64,000 nt of DNA from Deltaproteobacteria bacterium. Lineage in GTDB: Bacteria; Myxococcota_A; UBA796; CAJQPC01. The notes under the pieces were generated by a model. It was not told the origin of the DNA. It saw only the letters and a list, made by a program, of their open reading frames with translations, and did no database searches. Positions 53,916 to 64,000 of this stretch are shown one piece after another (within the stretch, counting starts at the first letter, position 1; each line of letters opens with the position of its first letter). The stretch lies in NCBI GenBank assembly GCA_016717595.1, contig JADKFE010000036.1, forward strand, positions 18,772 through 82,771, given 5' to 3'. Made by a program: the position numbers and the translations under genes.

Positions 53916-54110
53916 ATGAGCGGTGAGAAGAAGCTAGTTCGGTCGCGGCAGAACAAGATGATCGCGGGCGTGTGCGGTGGGCTTGGCGCCTATCTGGGTG
54001 TCGATCCGACGCTGGTGCGTGTGGCCTTCGTGCTCATCGCGCTGTTTGGCGGCGCGGCCGGCTTCGCCTACATCCTGCTCTGGATCTTCGTCACCGAAGA
54101 GCAGGGCTGA
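53916..54110 (+). CDS. PspC-domain membrane protein
   Basis: A 64-residue protein from ATG 53916 with GGAGGT five bases before. The PspC domain is complete: K-K-L-V-R-S-R-Q-N-K-M-I-A-G-V-C-G-G-L-G-A-Y-L, then D-P-T-L-V-R and the hydrophobic helix FVLIALFGGAAGFAYILLWI, ending V-T-E-E-Q. In enterobacteria PspC senses envelope stress with PspB; in many other phyla such short proteins have unknown roles. It precedes the M16 pair by only three bases and is probably co-transcribed with it, tying the proteases to envelope quality control (inference). Confidence 0.9.
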   Translation: MSGEKKLVRSRQNKMIAGVCGGLGAYLGVDPTLVRVAFVLIALFGGAAGFAYILLWIFVTEEQG

Positions 54111-54113
54111 TCG

Positions 54114-55490
54114 GTGCCTGGGGTCGTGTTCGCGCTCATGGGCCTCGCCTTCGCCGCTGACCCGGCGATGGAGGCGCTGCGCCTCACACCCCTGTGGACG
54201 ACCTTAGACAACGGCCTCACCGTGATCCTCCTCGAGGATCACCGCGCGCCGGTGATGGCCTTGTCCCTCCGTTATGAGGTCGGCGCGGCGGAGGACACGC
54301 TCCCGGTCGCGGGGCGGGCCGTGGGCCGCACAGGCAAAGCCCACCTCTTTGAGCACCTCATGTTTGAGGGCACGCCGGACTACCCCTCTGGCGAGTACGA
54401 CCGCCGCCTCGCGGATCTCGGCGCCGACAACAACGCCTGGACGGACCACGACGCCACGGTCTACCAGGTGCAAGGCCCCATCGACGCGCTGGAGACGGCG
54501 CTGGCCTTGGAGGCCGACCGCATGGCCTGGCTGGGCGAGGCGCTGGGCGAAGAGGTCGTCAAGAACCAGATCGACGTGGTCATCAACGAGCGCCTTGGCG
54601 ACGAGATGTCGGACTACGTCTATCCCTACTACTCCTTGGACTGGCTGTTGTGGCCCGAGGGGCACCCCTACCGCTGGCCGGTCTTGGGCACCCGGGCAGA
54701 CCTGAACACCATGCCCCGGGAGGAGCTCGTTCAGCATCACCAGCGCTGGGGTGGGCCGGGGAACGCCACCCTGGTGCTCGTCGGCGACTTTGAGGCTGAG
54801 GCCGCCTTGGCCATGGTTCAAGAGACCTTGGGCCGGGTGCCCAAGTCGCCCGCGCCGCCACGCCGCGCCCTCGACGTGTTGGGGCCTGGGCTCATCGGCC
54901 CGTGGCTGATGGTCGAAGACCTCGCCTTCCCCCAGCTTCACCTCGCCTGGCGCACCGTGCCCCGGGGACACCCCGACGAGCCCGCCCTGGACGTGCTCGC
55001 GATGGTGATGAGCTATGGGCGCGGCACCCGGCTGGACGACGCCTTGTTGTATCGCCGGTCGGTCGCCACGGACGTGTCGGTGAGCACGGCGAACGGGCGC
55101 CTCGGCGGCGGGTTTTATGTCTTTGTGCAGCGCGCCGACAAACCCCTGGCCCCGGCGCTGCGGGTCGTGGAGCGTGAGGTGGAGCGCCTGATCGCCGAGG
55201 GCCCCACAGACGACGAGGTGCGCCGAGCGGTGGCGTCGTGGCGTGGCTTCTTCATCAGCAGCTTAGAGGATCCGGAGCAGCTCGCCGACGCCCTCGGCGA
55301 GTGCCTGCGGGTGTACGGCGACCCGAGCTGCCTGGCCATGGAGCTTGGGCGCTACGAGGCGGTCACGGCGGCCGATGTGCACCTCGTCGCCAAGGTGTAC
55401 CTCAACGAAGATCGTGTGCTGCTCAGCGTCGTGGCCCCTGAAGACACCCGCTTCGCCTTGCCGGAGTCGGCCACGGTGAGCCCACCATGA
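54114..55490 (+). CDS. M16 family zinc peptidase, active subunit (second locus)
   Basis: A 458-residue exported protease: a short signal (FALMGLAFAA) and a typical M16 N-terminal lobe. The zinc motif is H77-L-F-E-H81 in AHLFEHLMFEGT, with the third ligand in the V-I-N-E-R helix about 78 residues on. A C-terminal lobe follows (YGRGTRLDDALLYRRS). It starts at GTG 54114. It overlaps the inactive partner gene by four bases. It is related to the 6.3-7.6 kb peptidase but clearly diverged, so the two loci are paralogues rather than a recent duplication. The substrate is unknown; unfolded or signal-type peptides are typical. Confidence 0.9.
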   Translation: MPGVVFALMGLAFAADPAMEALRLTPLWTTLDNGLTVILLEDHRAPVMALSLRYEVGAAEDTLPVAGRAVGRTGKAHLFEHLMFEGTPDYPSGEYDRRLADLGADNNAWTDHDATVYQVQGPIDALETALALEADRMAWLGEALGEEVVKNQIDVVINERLGDEMSDYVYPYYSLDWLLWPEGHPYRWPVLGTRADLNTMPREELVQHHQRWGGPGNATLVLVGDFEAEAALAMVQETLGRVPKSPAPPRRALDVLGPGLIGPWLMVEDLAFPQLHLAWRTVPRGHPDEPALDVLAMVMSYGRGTRLDDALLYRRSVATDVSVSTANGRLGGGFYVFVQRADKPLAPALRVVEREVERLIAEGPTDDEVRRAVASWRGFFISSLEDPEQLADALGECLRVYGDPSCLAMELGRYEAVTAADVHLVAKVYLNEDRVLLSVVAPEDTRFALPESATVSPP

Positions 55491-56944
55491 GGCCAGCGCG
55501 GGCCTTGGCCTTGTTCACCTTAGGTCTCATGGGCCTCGCCGGGCCCTGGGCGCACGCGGAGGAAGAGGCCGTCCTCGCCGTCGAGCGCCCCAGGTTTGTG
55601 CTGCCTACGCCCGGCGCGCCCACGGCCCCGCGGCTGCCTGAGGTGAAGACCACGACGCTCTCCGGCGGCGCGACGGCGCTGGTCGTGACCCGCAAAGAGA
55701 TCCCCCTCGTCGCCGTCTCGGCCCGGGTGGTGTGGCCCGAGGGCAACACCGTGACCGGCGAGGCCCAGCGTGATGGTTGGCTCGTGAACGGGCTCCTCGG
55801 CACCGGCACCCAGGTGCGGGACGGTGAGGCCCTGGAGTCCGAGCTCGACCGCCTCGGCGCGTCGTGGGGGCTCTCGTTCACCTCTGAAGGGCTCGCGATT
55901 GAGCTTGAGGTGCCCCTGGGCGGCGAAGACGCCTCCCTCGCCCTGCTCGCTGAGGCCGTGCTGCAGGCCGACTTCTCACGACGTGAGGTGCGGCGGGTGA
56001 GCCGGGACTGGCGGGATGGTTACGCCGTCGTGCCCTACGACATCCGCGAGCTTCACGATCGCGCCGTGAACCACCTCATCGTGCCCGAGGACCACCCTCA
56101 CCGCGCCTGGGACGTCGCCGGAGACCAGCGCGGCTTACGCGCGGCCCGGGCCGAGGCGCTGCTGAGCGACGTGCTCCGCCGCGGGAAAACGACGGTGAGC
56201 GTGGTCGGGGCCTTGGACGAGGCCGAGGCGGTGGCGCTCCTCGAGCGGCATCTGGGCGGGCTCACCGGCCAAGAGCGCGCCGCGCCGACGCCGGTCTACG
56301 ACCCGGGCGTAGGCACCTGGCTCGTGGATCGTCCGGGGTTCGCCAGCGGAATGATCAGCGTCTCAAGCCCCGGCCTCACCCGCTACGACGCCGATCTGCC
56401 CTTGGCCCAGGCCTTGATTGACACCCTCGCCGCCACGTTCACCTCACGGCTGATGACCGAGCTGCGTGAGGTCCGGGGCCTCACCTACGGCGTGAGCGGC
56501 TGGATCTGGGCCGGGGACGCCCAAGGGCGCCTCGTCGTCGCCGTGGACGTGCCCGAGGACAAGGTCGCCGAGGCCATGGGCGTCATTGAGGCGTTCCTCA
56601 ACACGGCGTTCGCCGGTGGGATCACCGCGGAGGAGCTGCGCCGGGCCCAGGCGGGCGCCGCCCAGCGCACGGCGCGACGGCTGCTGCTCACGGGGTCGAT
56701 GGCGCCTTGGCTGGTGGATCTGGAGCGTCGGGGCCTGAGCTTGGCCCAGCACGAGGCGGATCTTCGCCGCCTGCTCGCCGCGACGCCCGCGGATGTGGAC
56801 CGCGTCGCCGCGCGGCTCCTCGCGCCAGAGCGCCGCGCGTGGGTCGTCGCCGGGGACCGCGAGGTCATCGAGCCCCAGCTTGAGCAGGCCGGGCGGGAGA
56901 TTGACCGCATCGTCGGCTCCGAGGTCTTGGCTCAGGAGCGTTGA
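55487..56944 (+). CDS. M16 family peptidase homologue, inactive partner (second locus)
   Basis: A 485-residue exported protein with a clear signal peptide (LGLMGLAGPWAHA). The N-terminal lobe carries G-E-A-Q-R-D-G-W-L-V-N-G-L-L where HxxEH should be, so no zinc site exists. The C-terminal lobe retains the substrate-binding M16 signature T-S-R-L-M-T-E-L-R-E-V-R-G-L-T-Y-G-V. This matches the alpha-like subunit of two-chain M16 enzymes. The ATG overlaps the active gene's stop (ATGA), which supports co-translation and a heterodimer. Bases 56945-57014 hold no gene. Confidence 0.88.
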   Translation: MRPARALALFTLGLMGLAGPWAHAEEEAVLAVERPRFVLPTPGAPTAPRLPEVKTTTLSGGATALVVTRKEIPLVAVSARVVWPEGNTVTGEAQRDGWLVNGLLGTGTQVRDGEALESELDRLGASWGLSFTSEGLAIELEVPLGGEDASLALLAEAVLQADFSRREVRRVSRDWRDGYAVVPYDIRELHDRAVNHLIVPEDHPHRAWDVAGDQRGLRAARAEALLSDVLRRGKTTVSVVGALDEAEAVALLERHLGGLTGQERAAPTPVYDPGVGTWLVDRPGFASGMISVSSPGLTRYDADLPLAQALIDTLAATFTSRLMTELREVRGLTYGVSGWIWAGDAQGRLVVAVDVPEDKVAEAMGVIEAFLNTAFAGGITAEELRRAQAGAAQRTARRLLLTGSMAPWLVDLERRGLSLAQHEADLRRLLAATPADVDRVAARLLAPERRAWVVAGDREVIEPQLEQAGREIDRIVGSEVLAQER

Positions 56945-57014
56945 GGCGGGGGCTTGAACTTCGGCCCAAGCTCGGGCAGGATGGCGTCTTTCCCTCTGCT
57001 CTCGGACGCTCTGA

Positions 57015-58502
57015 ATGATCCAGCCCGTGCTCGACCCCTACGCCCTCGCCCACGCCCTCTCGGGCCAGCAGCTCATCGACGGCGCGCTGCGCCCCCCCGC
57101 CTCGGGCCGCACCTTCGACGTGGTCCACCCCGCCACGCTCAGCGTCATCGGCCAGGCCGCCGACGGGGACGCCGCCGACGTAGACCTGGCCGTGGCCGCC
57201 GCCCGCCGCGCCCAGCCCGCCTGGGGCAAGACCCGCGCCCGGGACCGCGGCAAGCTCATCGCCCGCTGCGGCGAGCTGCTCACGGCGCACGTCGAGGAGC
57301 TCGCCCGGCTCATCTCGTTGGAGACCGGCAAGGCCATCCGCACCGAGAGCCGCGTCGAGGCCGGGGTGCTCGCCGATGTGTTCACGTTCTTCGGCGGCCT
57401 GGGCTCGGAGCTCAAGGGCGAGACCATCCCGTTTCACCCCGACCAGCTCATCTTCACCCAGCGCGAGCCCATCGGCGTCGTCGCGGCGATCATCCCCTGG
57501 AACGTGCCGCTGTTGCTCATGGCGCTCAAGATCGCCCCGGCCCTGGTGGCCGGGAACACCGTCGTGGTGAAGTCGGCGGAGGAGGCGCCTTTTGGGGTGC
57601 TGCGGGTGGCCCAGCTCCTCCAGCAGATCCTGCCGCCGGGCGTGTTTAACCTCATCTCCGGCGACGGCCCCGGCGCGGGCGGGCCCCTGGTCGCCCACAA
57701 AGACGTCAAGAAGGTCACCTTCACCGGAAGTGTGGAGACCGGGCGCATCATCTCCCGCGCCGCCGCCGAGAAGCTCATCCCCGTGACGCTTGAGCTCGGC
57801 GGCAAGAGCCCGATGATCGTCATGGGTGACGCCGACTTAGACCTCGCCGTGGCCGGGGCCGTCACCGGGATGCGCTTCACCCGCCAAGGCCAGAGCTGCA
57901 CCGCCGCCAGCCGCATCCTCGTGGAGCGCCCCCTCGTGGAGCGGTTTGTGGCCGCGCTCAAGGCCAAGGTAGACGCGATGGTGATGGGCGACCCGCTGGA
58001 TGAGCGCACCGACATCGGCACCATCATCTCCGCGCGCCAGCTCGGCACCGTGCGCCGCTTTCTCGACATCGGCCGGGCCACGCCGGGGGCCGAGGCGCTG
58101 GAGTGCTCGGCGATGCCCACCGACCCACGCTTCGCCGAGGGGCTGTTTGTGCGGCCGGTGATCTTCTTGGGCCTGGACCGTGAGTCTCCGGTCTTCAAGG
58201 AGGAGATCTTCGGGCCGGTGACGATGATCGTGCCCTTCGACACCTACGACGAGGCCATCGAGCTCGCGAACGACTCCGAGTTTGGCCTCGCCGCGACCAT
58301 CTGGACGACCAACCTTCATCGCGCCTTAGACGCCGCCCAGCGCCTAGAGGCCGGCTTCGTGCAGGTGAACCAGAACTTGGTGGTGCAGCCCCAGCTCAGC
58401 TACGGCGGCGTAAAAACCTCGGGCCTGGGCAAAGAGGCCAGCCTAGAGGCCATGCTGGAGCACTTCACCCACAAGAAGACGGTGCTCATCCGCGTGCGTT
58501 AA
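57015..58502 (+). CDS. Aldehyde dehydrogenase (NAD(P)-dependent, semialdehyde type)
   Basis: A 495-residue ALDH superfamily enzyme. Catalytic Cys295 lies in GQSCTAAS and the general base Glu260 in TLELGGKSPM; the NAD motif includes F-T-G-S-V-E-T-G and the early IIPWNVPLL. In this operon it most likely oxidises malonate semialdehyde (from beta-alanine) or methylmalonate semialdehyde (from thymine). The usual CoA-acylating MMSDH signatures are not obvious, so it may instead produce the free acid. It starts at ATG 57015 and leads the pyrimidine-degradation run, 62 bases before the next gene's start. Confidence 0.9.
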   Translation: MIQPVLDPYALAHALSGQQLIDGALRPPASGRTFDVVHPATLSVIGQAADGDAADVDLAVAAARRAQPAWGKTRARDRGKLIARCGELLTAHVEELARLISLETGKAIRTESRVEAGVLADVFTFFGGLGSELKGETIPFHPDQLIFTQREPIGVVAAIIPWNVPLLLMALKIAPALVAGNTVVVKSAEEAPFGVLRVAQLLQQILPPGVFNLISGDGPGAGGPLVAHKDVKKVTFTGSVETGRIISRAAAEKLIPVTLELGGKSPMIVMGDADLDLAVAGAVTGMRFTRQGQSCTAASRILVERPLVERFVAALKAKVDAMVMGDPLDERTDIGTIISARQLGTVRRFLDIGRATPGAEALECSAMPTDPRFAEGLFVRPVIFLGLDRESPVFKEEIFGPVTMIVPFDTYDEAIELANDSEFGLAATIWTTNLHRALDAAQRLEAGFVQVNQNLVVQPQLSYGGVKTSGLGKEASLEAMLEHFTHKKTVLIRVR

Positions 58503-58564
58503 GTCCCCCTGTGCTACGGTCTCAAATCACCCGTCCCCTGTCCCCAACCCCCGAGGAGGTCCCG

Positions 58565-59440
58565 TTGAGCCAGATCGTCCGCTGTGGCCTGATTCAGTGC
58601 TCGAACCCCGTGAACGATGAGTCTCGCCCCGTGGCGGAGATTCAGCAGGCGATGCTCGAGAAGCACCTGCAGTACATCGACGAGGCCGGCCAGAAGGGCG
58701 TGCAGATCCTCTGCCTCCAAGAGATCTTCAACGGCCCGTACTTCTGCCCCAGCCAGTCCGCCCGCTGGTACGGCGCCGCCGAGCCCGTCCCCGGCCCGAC
58801 CACGGCCTTGATGAGCGAGTACGCCAAGAAGTACAACATGGTCATCATCGTGCCGGTGTACGAGGAGGCCATGCGTGGGGTGTACTACAACACCGCCGCG
58901 GTGATCGACGCGGATGGCCAATACCTCGGCAAATACCGCAAGCAGCACATCCCCCACACCTCGGGCTTCTGGGAGAAGTACTTCTTTAAGCCCGGAGATG
59001 GCGGCTACCCGGTGTTCAACACCCGCTACGCCAAGGTGGGCGTGTACATCTGCTACGATCGCCACTTCCCCGAGGGCTGGCGCGCGCTCGGCCTCAACGG
59101 CGCGGAGATCGTGTTTAATCCGTCGGCCACCGTCGCCGGGCTCAGCCAGTACCTCTGGAAGCTGGAGCAGCCCGCCGCCGCCGTGGCGAACACCTACTTC
59201 GTCGGCGCCATCAACCGTGTCGGCACCGAGGCGCCTTGGGGCATCGGCAAGTTCTACGGCAGCTCGTACTTCGTCGATCCCCGCGGCAAGTTCTTGGCTG
59301 AGGCCAGCGAAGACAACGATGAGCTCGTCGTGGCCGATCTCGACCTGAGCACCATCGACGAGGTCCGCAAGGTGTGGCAGTTCTACCGCGACCGCCGCCC
59401 CGACGCGTATGACGACCTCACCAACCCCCGTCTGGGCTGA
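58565..59440 (+). CDS. Beta-ureidopropionase / N-carbamoyl-amino-acid amidohydrolase (nitrilase superfamily)
   Basis: It hydrolyses N-carbamoyl-beta-alanine (or the aminoisobutyrate analogue) to beta-alanine, CO2 and ammonia. I chose TTG 58565 because GAGGAGGT precedes it by a few bases; the frame opens at 58511. The product is about 291 residues. The nitrilase triad is Glu in LCLQEIFNGPYF, Lys in GKYRKQHIPH and Cys in V-Y-I-C-Y-D-R-H-F-P-E-G. The KQHIP and FWEKYFFKPG motifs are typical of the pyrimidine-degrading enzyme and N-carbamoylputrescine amidases. Its place directly before dihydropyrimidinase settles the pathway. Confidence 0.92.
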   Translation: MSQIVRCGLIQCSNPVNDESRPVAEIQQAMLEKHLQYIDEAGQKGVQILCLQEIFNGPYFCPSQSARWYGAAEPVPGPTTALMSEYAKKYNMVIIVPVYEEAMRGVYYNTAAVIDADGQYLGKYRKQHIPHTSGFWEKYFFKPGDGGYPVFNTRYAKVGVYICYDRHFPEGWRALGLNGAEIVFNPSATVAGLSQYLWKLEQPAAAVANTYFVGAINRVGTEAPWGIGKFYGSSYFVDPRGKFLAEASEDNDELVVADLDLSTIDEVRKVWQFYRDRRPDAYDDLTNPRLG

Positions 59441-59476
59441 TTCGCTCGGTAGATTCCCTCTGTGAAGGAGCGCGCT

Positions 59477-60925
59477 ATGTCGTCGATTCTCATCCGTGGC
59501 GGCACTGTGGTGACCGCCGAGGCCGAGTTTAAACATGACGTGTTGGTGGTCGGCGAGACCATCGCCGCCGTTGGCCCTTGGCTCGACGCCCCCGCGGGTG
59601 CGCGGGTGATCGACGCCAGCGGCGCCTACGTCATGCCCGGCGGCATCGATCCGCACACCCACATGGAGCTGCCGTTCATGGGCACCGTGGCCAGTGAAGA
59701 CTTCTTCACCGGCACGAGCGCCGCCGCGGCGGGCGGGACGACGATGTGTATCGACTTCGTCATCCCCGGCCCACAACAGTCGCCCCTAGAGGCGTACCGC
59801 ACCTGGCGCGGCTGGGCCGAGAAGGCGGCGTGTGACTACTCGTTCCACGTCGCGATCACGAGCTGGAGCGAGCAGGTCCGCGAAGACATGGGCGTGCTCA
59901 CCCGCGACCACGGCGTCAACAGCTTCAAACACTTCATGGCCTACAAAAACGCCATCATGTGTGATGATGAGACGCTGGTGAACAGCTTCAAGACCGCGAA
60001 GGGCCTGGGTGCTCTGTGCACCATCCACGCCGAGAACGGCGAGCTGGTCTATGTGCTGCAGAAGGAGATCTTTGAGCGTGGGTTCACCGGCCCCGAGGGC
60101 CACCCCATGTCGCGCCCGCCCGAGGTCGAGGGCGAGGCCGCCAACCGCGCCATCCGCATCGCTGAGGTGCTGGGGGTGCCGATCTACCTCGTTCACACCT
60201 CGTGCATCGACGCCTTAGAGGCCATCACCCGGGCGCGCCTGGAGGGCCAGCAGGTCTTCGCTGAGGTGCTCGCCCAGCACCTCGTCATCGACGACTCGGT
60301 GTACCTGAACCCCGACTGGGACGCCGCGGCGCATTATGTGATGAGCCCGCCGTTCCGCTCCAAGGAGCATCAGGCGGCCTTGTGGCGTGGCCTTCAGGCG
60401 GGGATGTTGCAGACCACGGCCACAGACCACTGCTGCTTCTGTACGCCACAAAAACGCGCGGGCGTAGACGACTTCCGCAAGATCCCCAACGGGACGGGCG
60501 GTGTTGAGGACCGCATGGGCGTGTTGTGGCACCACGGCGTGCGCACGGGCAAGCTCTCGCCGAGCCAGTTCGTGGCCGCCACCTCGTCGAGCTGCGCGAA
60601 GATCTTCAACATCTTCCCCCAGAAAGGCGCGATCATGGCCGGGGCGGACGCCGACATCGTCATCTGGGATCCCAACAAAACCCGCACGATCTCCGCGAAG
60701 ACCCACCACCAGAACATCGACTTCAACATCTACGAGGGCATGGAGATCACCGGAAACGCCGCGATCACCCTGTCTCGGGGCATGGTGGTGTGGGAGAACG
60801 ACCAGCTCCAGACCGTGCGGGGTCGCGGCCAGTACGTCAACCGCCCGTGCTTCGCGCCGTTCTGGGACACCCAGGCCCGGCGGAACCTGCAAGACACCCG
60901 CGTTCCTGTGCAACGTAAGACCTGA
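59477..60925 (+). CDS. hydA: Dihydropyrimidinase (D-hydantoinase)
   Basis: A zinc amidohydrolase opening dihydrouracil or dihydrothymine to the N-carbamoyl-beta-amino acid. It has about 482 residues from ATG 59477 (AAGGAG seven bases before). Metal ligands seen are the H-x-H in GGIDPHTHMELP, the carboxylated Lys in V-N-S-F-K-H-F-M-A-Y-K, His in CTIHAENGE and LVHTSCID, and Asp in TTATDHCCF. Length and motifs match bacterial dihydropyrimidinases rather than allantoinase. It is followed 28 bases later by the NCS1 transporter. Dihydropyrimidine dehydrogenase, the preceding enzyme, is not present. Confidence 0.94.
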   Translation: MSSILIRGGTVVTAEAEFKHDVLVVGETIAAVGPWLDAPAGARVIDASGAYVMPGGIDPHTHMELPFMGTVASEDFFTGTSAAAAGGTTMCIDFVIPGPQQSPLEAYRTWRGWAEKAACDYSFHVAITSWSEQVREDMGVLTRDHGVNSFKHFMAYKNAIMCDDETLVNSFKTAKGLGALCTIHAENGELVYVLQKEIFERGFTGPEGHPMSRPPEVEGEAANRAIRIAEVLGVPIYLVHTSCIDALEAITRARLEGQQVFAEVLAQHLVIDDSVYLNPDWDAAAHYVMSPPFRSKEHQAALWRGLQAGMLQTTATDHCCFCTPQKRAGVDDFRKIPNGTGGVEDRMGVLWHHGVRTGKLSPSQFVAATSSSCAKIFNIFPQKGAIMAGADADIVIWDPNKTRTISAKTHHQNIDFNIYEGMEITGNAAITLSRGMVVWENDQLQTVRGRGQYVNRPCFAPFWDTQARRNLQDTRVPVQRKT

Positions 60926-60953
60926 GCCCCGGTTGACCTGAGCAGGAGCCGCC

Positions 60954-62440
<1,487 letters not shown>

Positions 62441-62455
62441 CCTGAGAGAGATCCA

Positions 62456-63776
62456 ATGAACAGCGACGAGATGGTCCGACTGTGCCGAGAGCACACGATG
62501 TACACCTGGGGCGCGGGCGACGCCATGGACGTCGTGCCCGTGGAGCGCGCCGAGGGCGTGTACTTCTGGACACCGGACGGCAAACGGTTCATCGACTTCA
62601 ACAGCCAGTTGATGAGCGTGAACATCGGCCACAGCCACCCCAAGGTCATCGCCAAGATGAAGGCGCTCTTGGACGGCCTGATCTTCGTTCACCCGGGCAC
62701 GGCCACGGAGTCCCGGGCGCTTCTGGGCCAGCGTCTGGCGCAGATCTGCCCCGGCGACATCAACTCCTTCTTCTTCACCTTGGGCGGGGCCGAGGCCAAC
62801 GAGAACGCCGTGCGCGCGGCGCGACTGTTCACCGGCCGCCAGAAGATCCTCAGCCGTTACCGCAGCTACCACGGCGGCACCCACCTCACGATGCAGCTCA
62901 CCGGCGACCCCCGCCGCTGGGCGAACGAGCCCGGCGCCCCCGGCGTCGTGCGTGTGATGGACCCCTGGCCGCTCACCTACTCCTGGGGCGACGACGAGGA
63001 GGCCATCACCCGCCAGCACCTCATCTATCTGGAGGAGGTGATTCAGTACGAGGGCCCCCACACCATCGCCGCGATGATCATCGAGACGGTCGTGGGCACA
63101 AACGGCATCTTGCCGCCGCCCCAAGGCTGGCTCAAGGGCCTCCGCGCCCTTCTGGACAAATACGGCATCCTGCTCATCTGTGACGAGGTGATGTGTGGTT
63201 TTGGCCGCACAGGCCGCTGGTTCGCCTTTGAGCACGGCGACATCGTGCCCGACATCGTCACCATGGCCAAAGGCCTCACGTCGTCCTACCTGCCGCTGGG
63301 CGCCGTGGGCCTCCGCCAGCCCATCGCCGATCATTTCCGCAAGAACGTGTTCTGGGGTGGGCTCACCTACAACAGCCACCCGCTGTTGATGGGGCACGGC
63401 CTTGGCCGTCCTCGACGTGATGGCGGAGGAGGGCATCGTCGAGCACGCCGCACAGATGGAGCATGTGATGCGCGCCGAGATGCAGGGCCTCAAGGATCGC
63501 CACCCCACGGTGAAGACCTTCCGCGCGATTGGACTGTTCGGCATGGTCGATCTCCAGAAGGACAGCAAAGGCACGCCGATGGCGCCGTACAACGGCAGCC
63601 ACCCGGCCATGGGCGCGTTCGCCAAACGGATCAAGGAGCGTGGGCTGTACACGGTCACCCGGTATGGCAGCTTCCATGTGAACCCACCGCTCACGATCAC
63701 TCCGGCGGAGCTGCGGGAGGGGTTTGAGATCCTGGATGACGCCTTGGGCGTGGTGGATGGGTATTTTGAGGGCTGA
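62456..63776 (+). CDS. Class III aminotransferase, beta-alanine/omega-amino-acid type (frameshifted)
   Basis: A PLP enzyme of fold type I, about 440 residues if the frame is restored. Lys272 in MAKGLTSSYLPLGAV forms the internal aldimine; the PLP-binding Asp is in LLICDEVMCGFGRTGRW. Also seen are the phosphate loop L-G-G-A-E-A-N-E-N-A, YRSYHGGTH and N-S-H-P-L. The frame breaks in GGGG at 63391-63394 and continues A-L-A-V-L-D-V-M-A-E-E-G in the next frame. In this operon it would transaminate beta-alanine to malonate semialdehyde, feeding the aldehyde dehydrogenase; 3-aminoisobutyrate is another likely substrate. It lies 15 bases after the transporter. Confidence 0.88.
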
Positions 63777-63779
63777 ACC

Positions 63780-64000
63780 ATGAGGCTCACGCGGCTCAAG
63801 ATCATTCGGCATCGCTGGTGTGCCCCGACGGAGCTGATCCTCGGGGCGAAGCGGCAGCTTGTGCTGGGGAAGAATGGCACGGGGAAGACAAGTTGTGCCC
63901 TGCGGCGACTGTACGGCGTGCTGCACCTCGTCGTACTTCATCCATGTGCGCCCCGACGACAAAGCGGCGTTGGCGCGGATCCCCAAGAAGCTGCTCTTCG
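63780..64000 (+). CDS. AAA/ABC-type ATPase, 5' part only (frameshifted, runs off window)
   Basis: The N-terminus of a P-loop ATPase from ATG 63780, three bases after the aminotransferase stop. The sequence MRLTRLKIIRHRWCAPTELI then V-L-G-K-N-G-T-G-K-T-S gives a complete Walker A after a first beta strand, as in AAA_23/SMC-like or OLD-type ATPases. Near 63930 the frame seems to shift: the alternative frame reads S-Y-F-I-H-V-R-P-D-D-K-A-A-L-A-R-I-P-K-K-L-L-F, more protein-like than the main frame. Too little is present to name a function. It may be the last gene of the pyrimidine operon or the start of another module. Confidence 0.5.
   Translation, partial: MRLTRLKIIRHRWCAPTELILGAKRQLVLGKNGTGKTSCALRRLYGVLHLVVLHPCAPRRQSGVGADPQEAAL

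Overview
The window looks like a chromosomal segment of a high-GC, Gram-negative bacterium of the Myxococcota (former Deltaproteobacteria) type. I infer this from the many lipoprotein signal peptides, a MopE-like protein with Asp/Cys metal-binding repeats, a secreted protein with a C-terminal Cys-rich region plus hydrophobic/Arg tail, a Ser/Thr kinase fused to a cyclase, and a 180-kDa-type NAD-glutamate dehydrogenase. No species can be named. I saw no tRNA, rRNA, CRISPR array, insertion sequence or prophage. Genes are tightly packed, with many 4-base start/stop overlaps, and no gene-free stretch exceeds 300 bases.

Layout. 1-5 kb: a partial PAS protein, a formylglycine-generating-enzyme-like lipoprotein, a sigma-70-family factor with an apparent ATC start, and a secreted putative lipid-binding-like protein (all minus). 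4.9-10 kb (minus): an epimerase, a B12-type radical SAM enzyme and an active/inactive pair of M16 peptidases. 10-15 kb: a small membrane protein diverging from an HTH protein with a possible SspB-like C-terminus; the latter is coupled to a glycoside-hydrolase-like lipoprotein. Converging on these are a LEA-2-like lipoprotein and another inactive M16 protein. 15.1-20 kb: feoAB behind a 27-base palindrome, a TldD/PmbA protein and a PPP-type phosphatase. 20-27 kb: NAD-glutamate dehydrogenase, a histidine phosphatase, an acyl-CoA thioesterase, Maf and YggS. 27-31.7 kb (minus): thermonuclease, a coiled-coil protein, a small protein and a repeat-rich PEGA membrane protein. 31.8-34.6 kb: a Wzt-like ABC ATPase and a glycosyltransferase. 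34.7-45.2 kb: an ArgA-like acetyltransferase behind tandem palindromes resembling ARG boxes, a kinase-ATPase-GAF-cyclase giant, then a lipid-type cluster (ketoacyl synthase III, TMEM68-like acyltransferase, SDR) with a methyltransferase and a DRE-TIM aldolase. 45.3-53.8 kb: tryptophan dioxygenase, MopE-like lipoprotein, VWA lipoprotein, a small protein, an orphan response regulator, a DUF3298-like protein and a LysM-GH19 hydrolase. 53.9-57 kb: a PspC protein and a second active/inactive M16 pair. 57-63.8 kb: a reductive pyrimidine (uracil/thymine) degradation operon, then a partial AAA ATPase.

How the genes work together. The clearest pathway is the last operon: an NCS1 transporter, dihydropyrimidinase, beta-ureidopropionase, a beta-alanine-type transaminase and an aldehyde dehydrogenase would take dihydropyrimidines to malonate-semialdehyde-derived acyl-CoA. 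The first enzyme, dihydropyrimidine dehydrogenase, is not in the window. FeoAB imports ferrous iron. The kinase-cyclase gene overlaps the lipid-type cluster by four bases, so the two are probably co-transcribed.

Quality caution. At least ten otherwise well-conserved reading frames change frame through single-base indels, mostly in G/C runs or an A8 run. This pattern suits uncorrected long-read errors better than pseudogenes. I give the frameshifted genes their full extents and mark the break.
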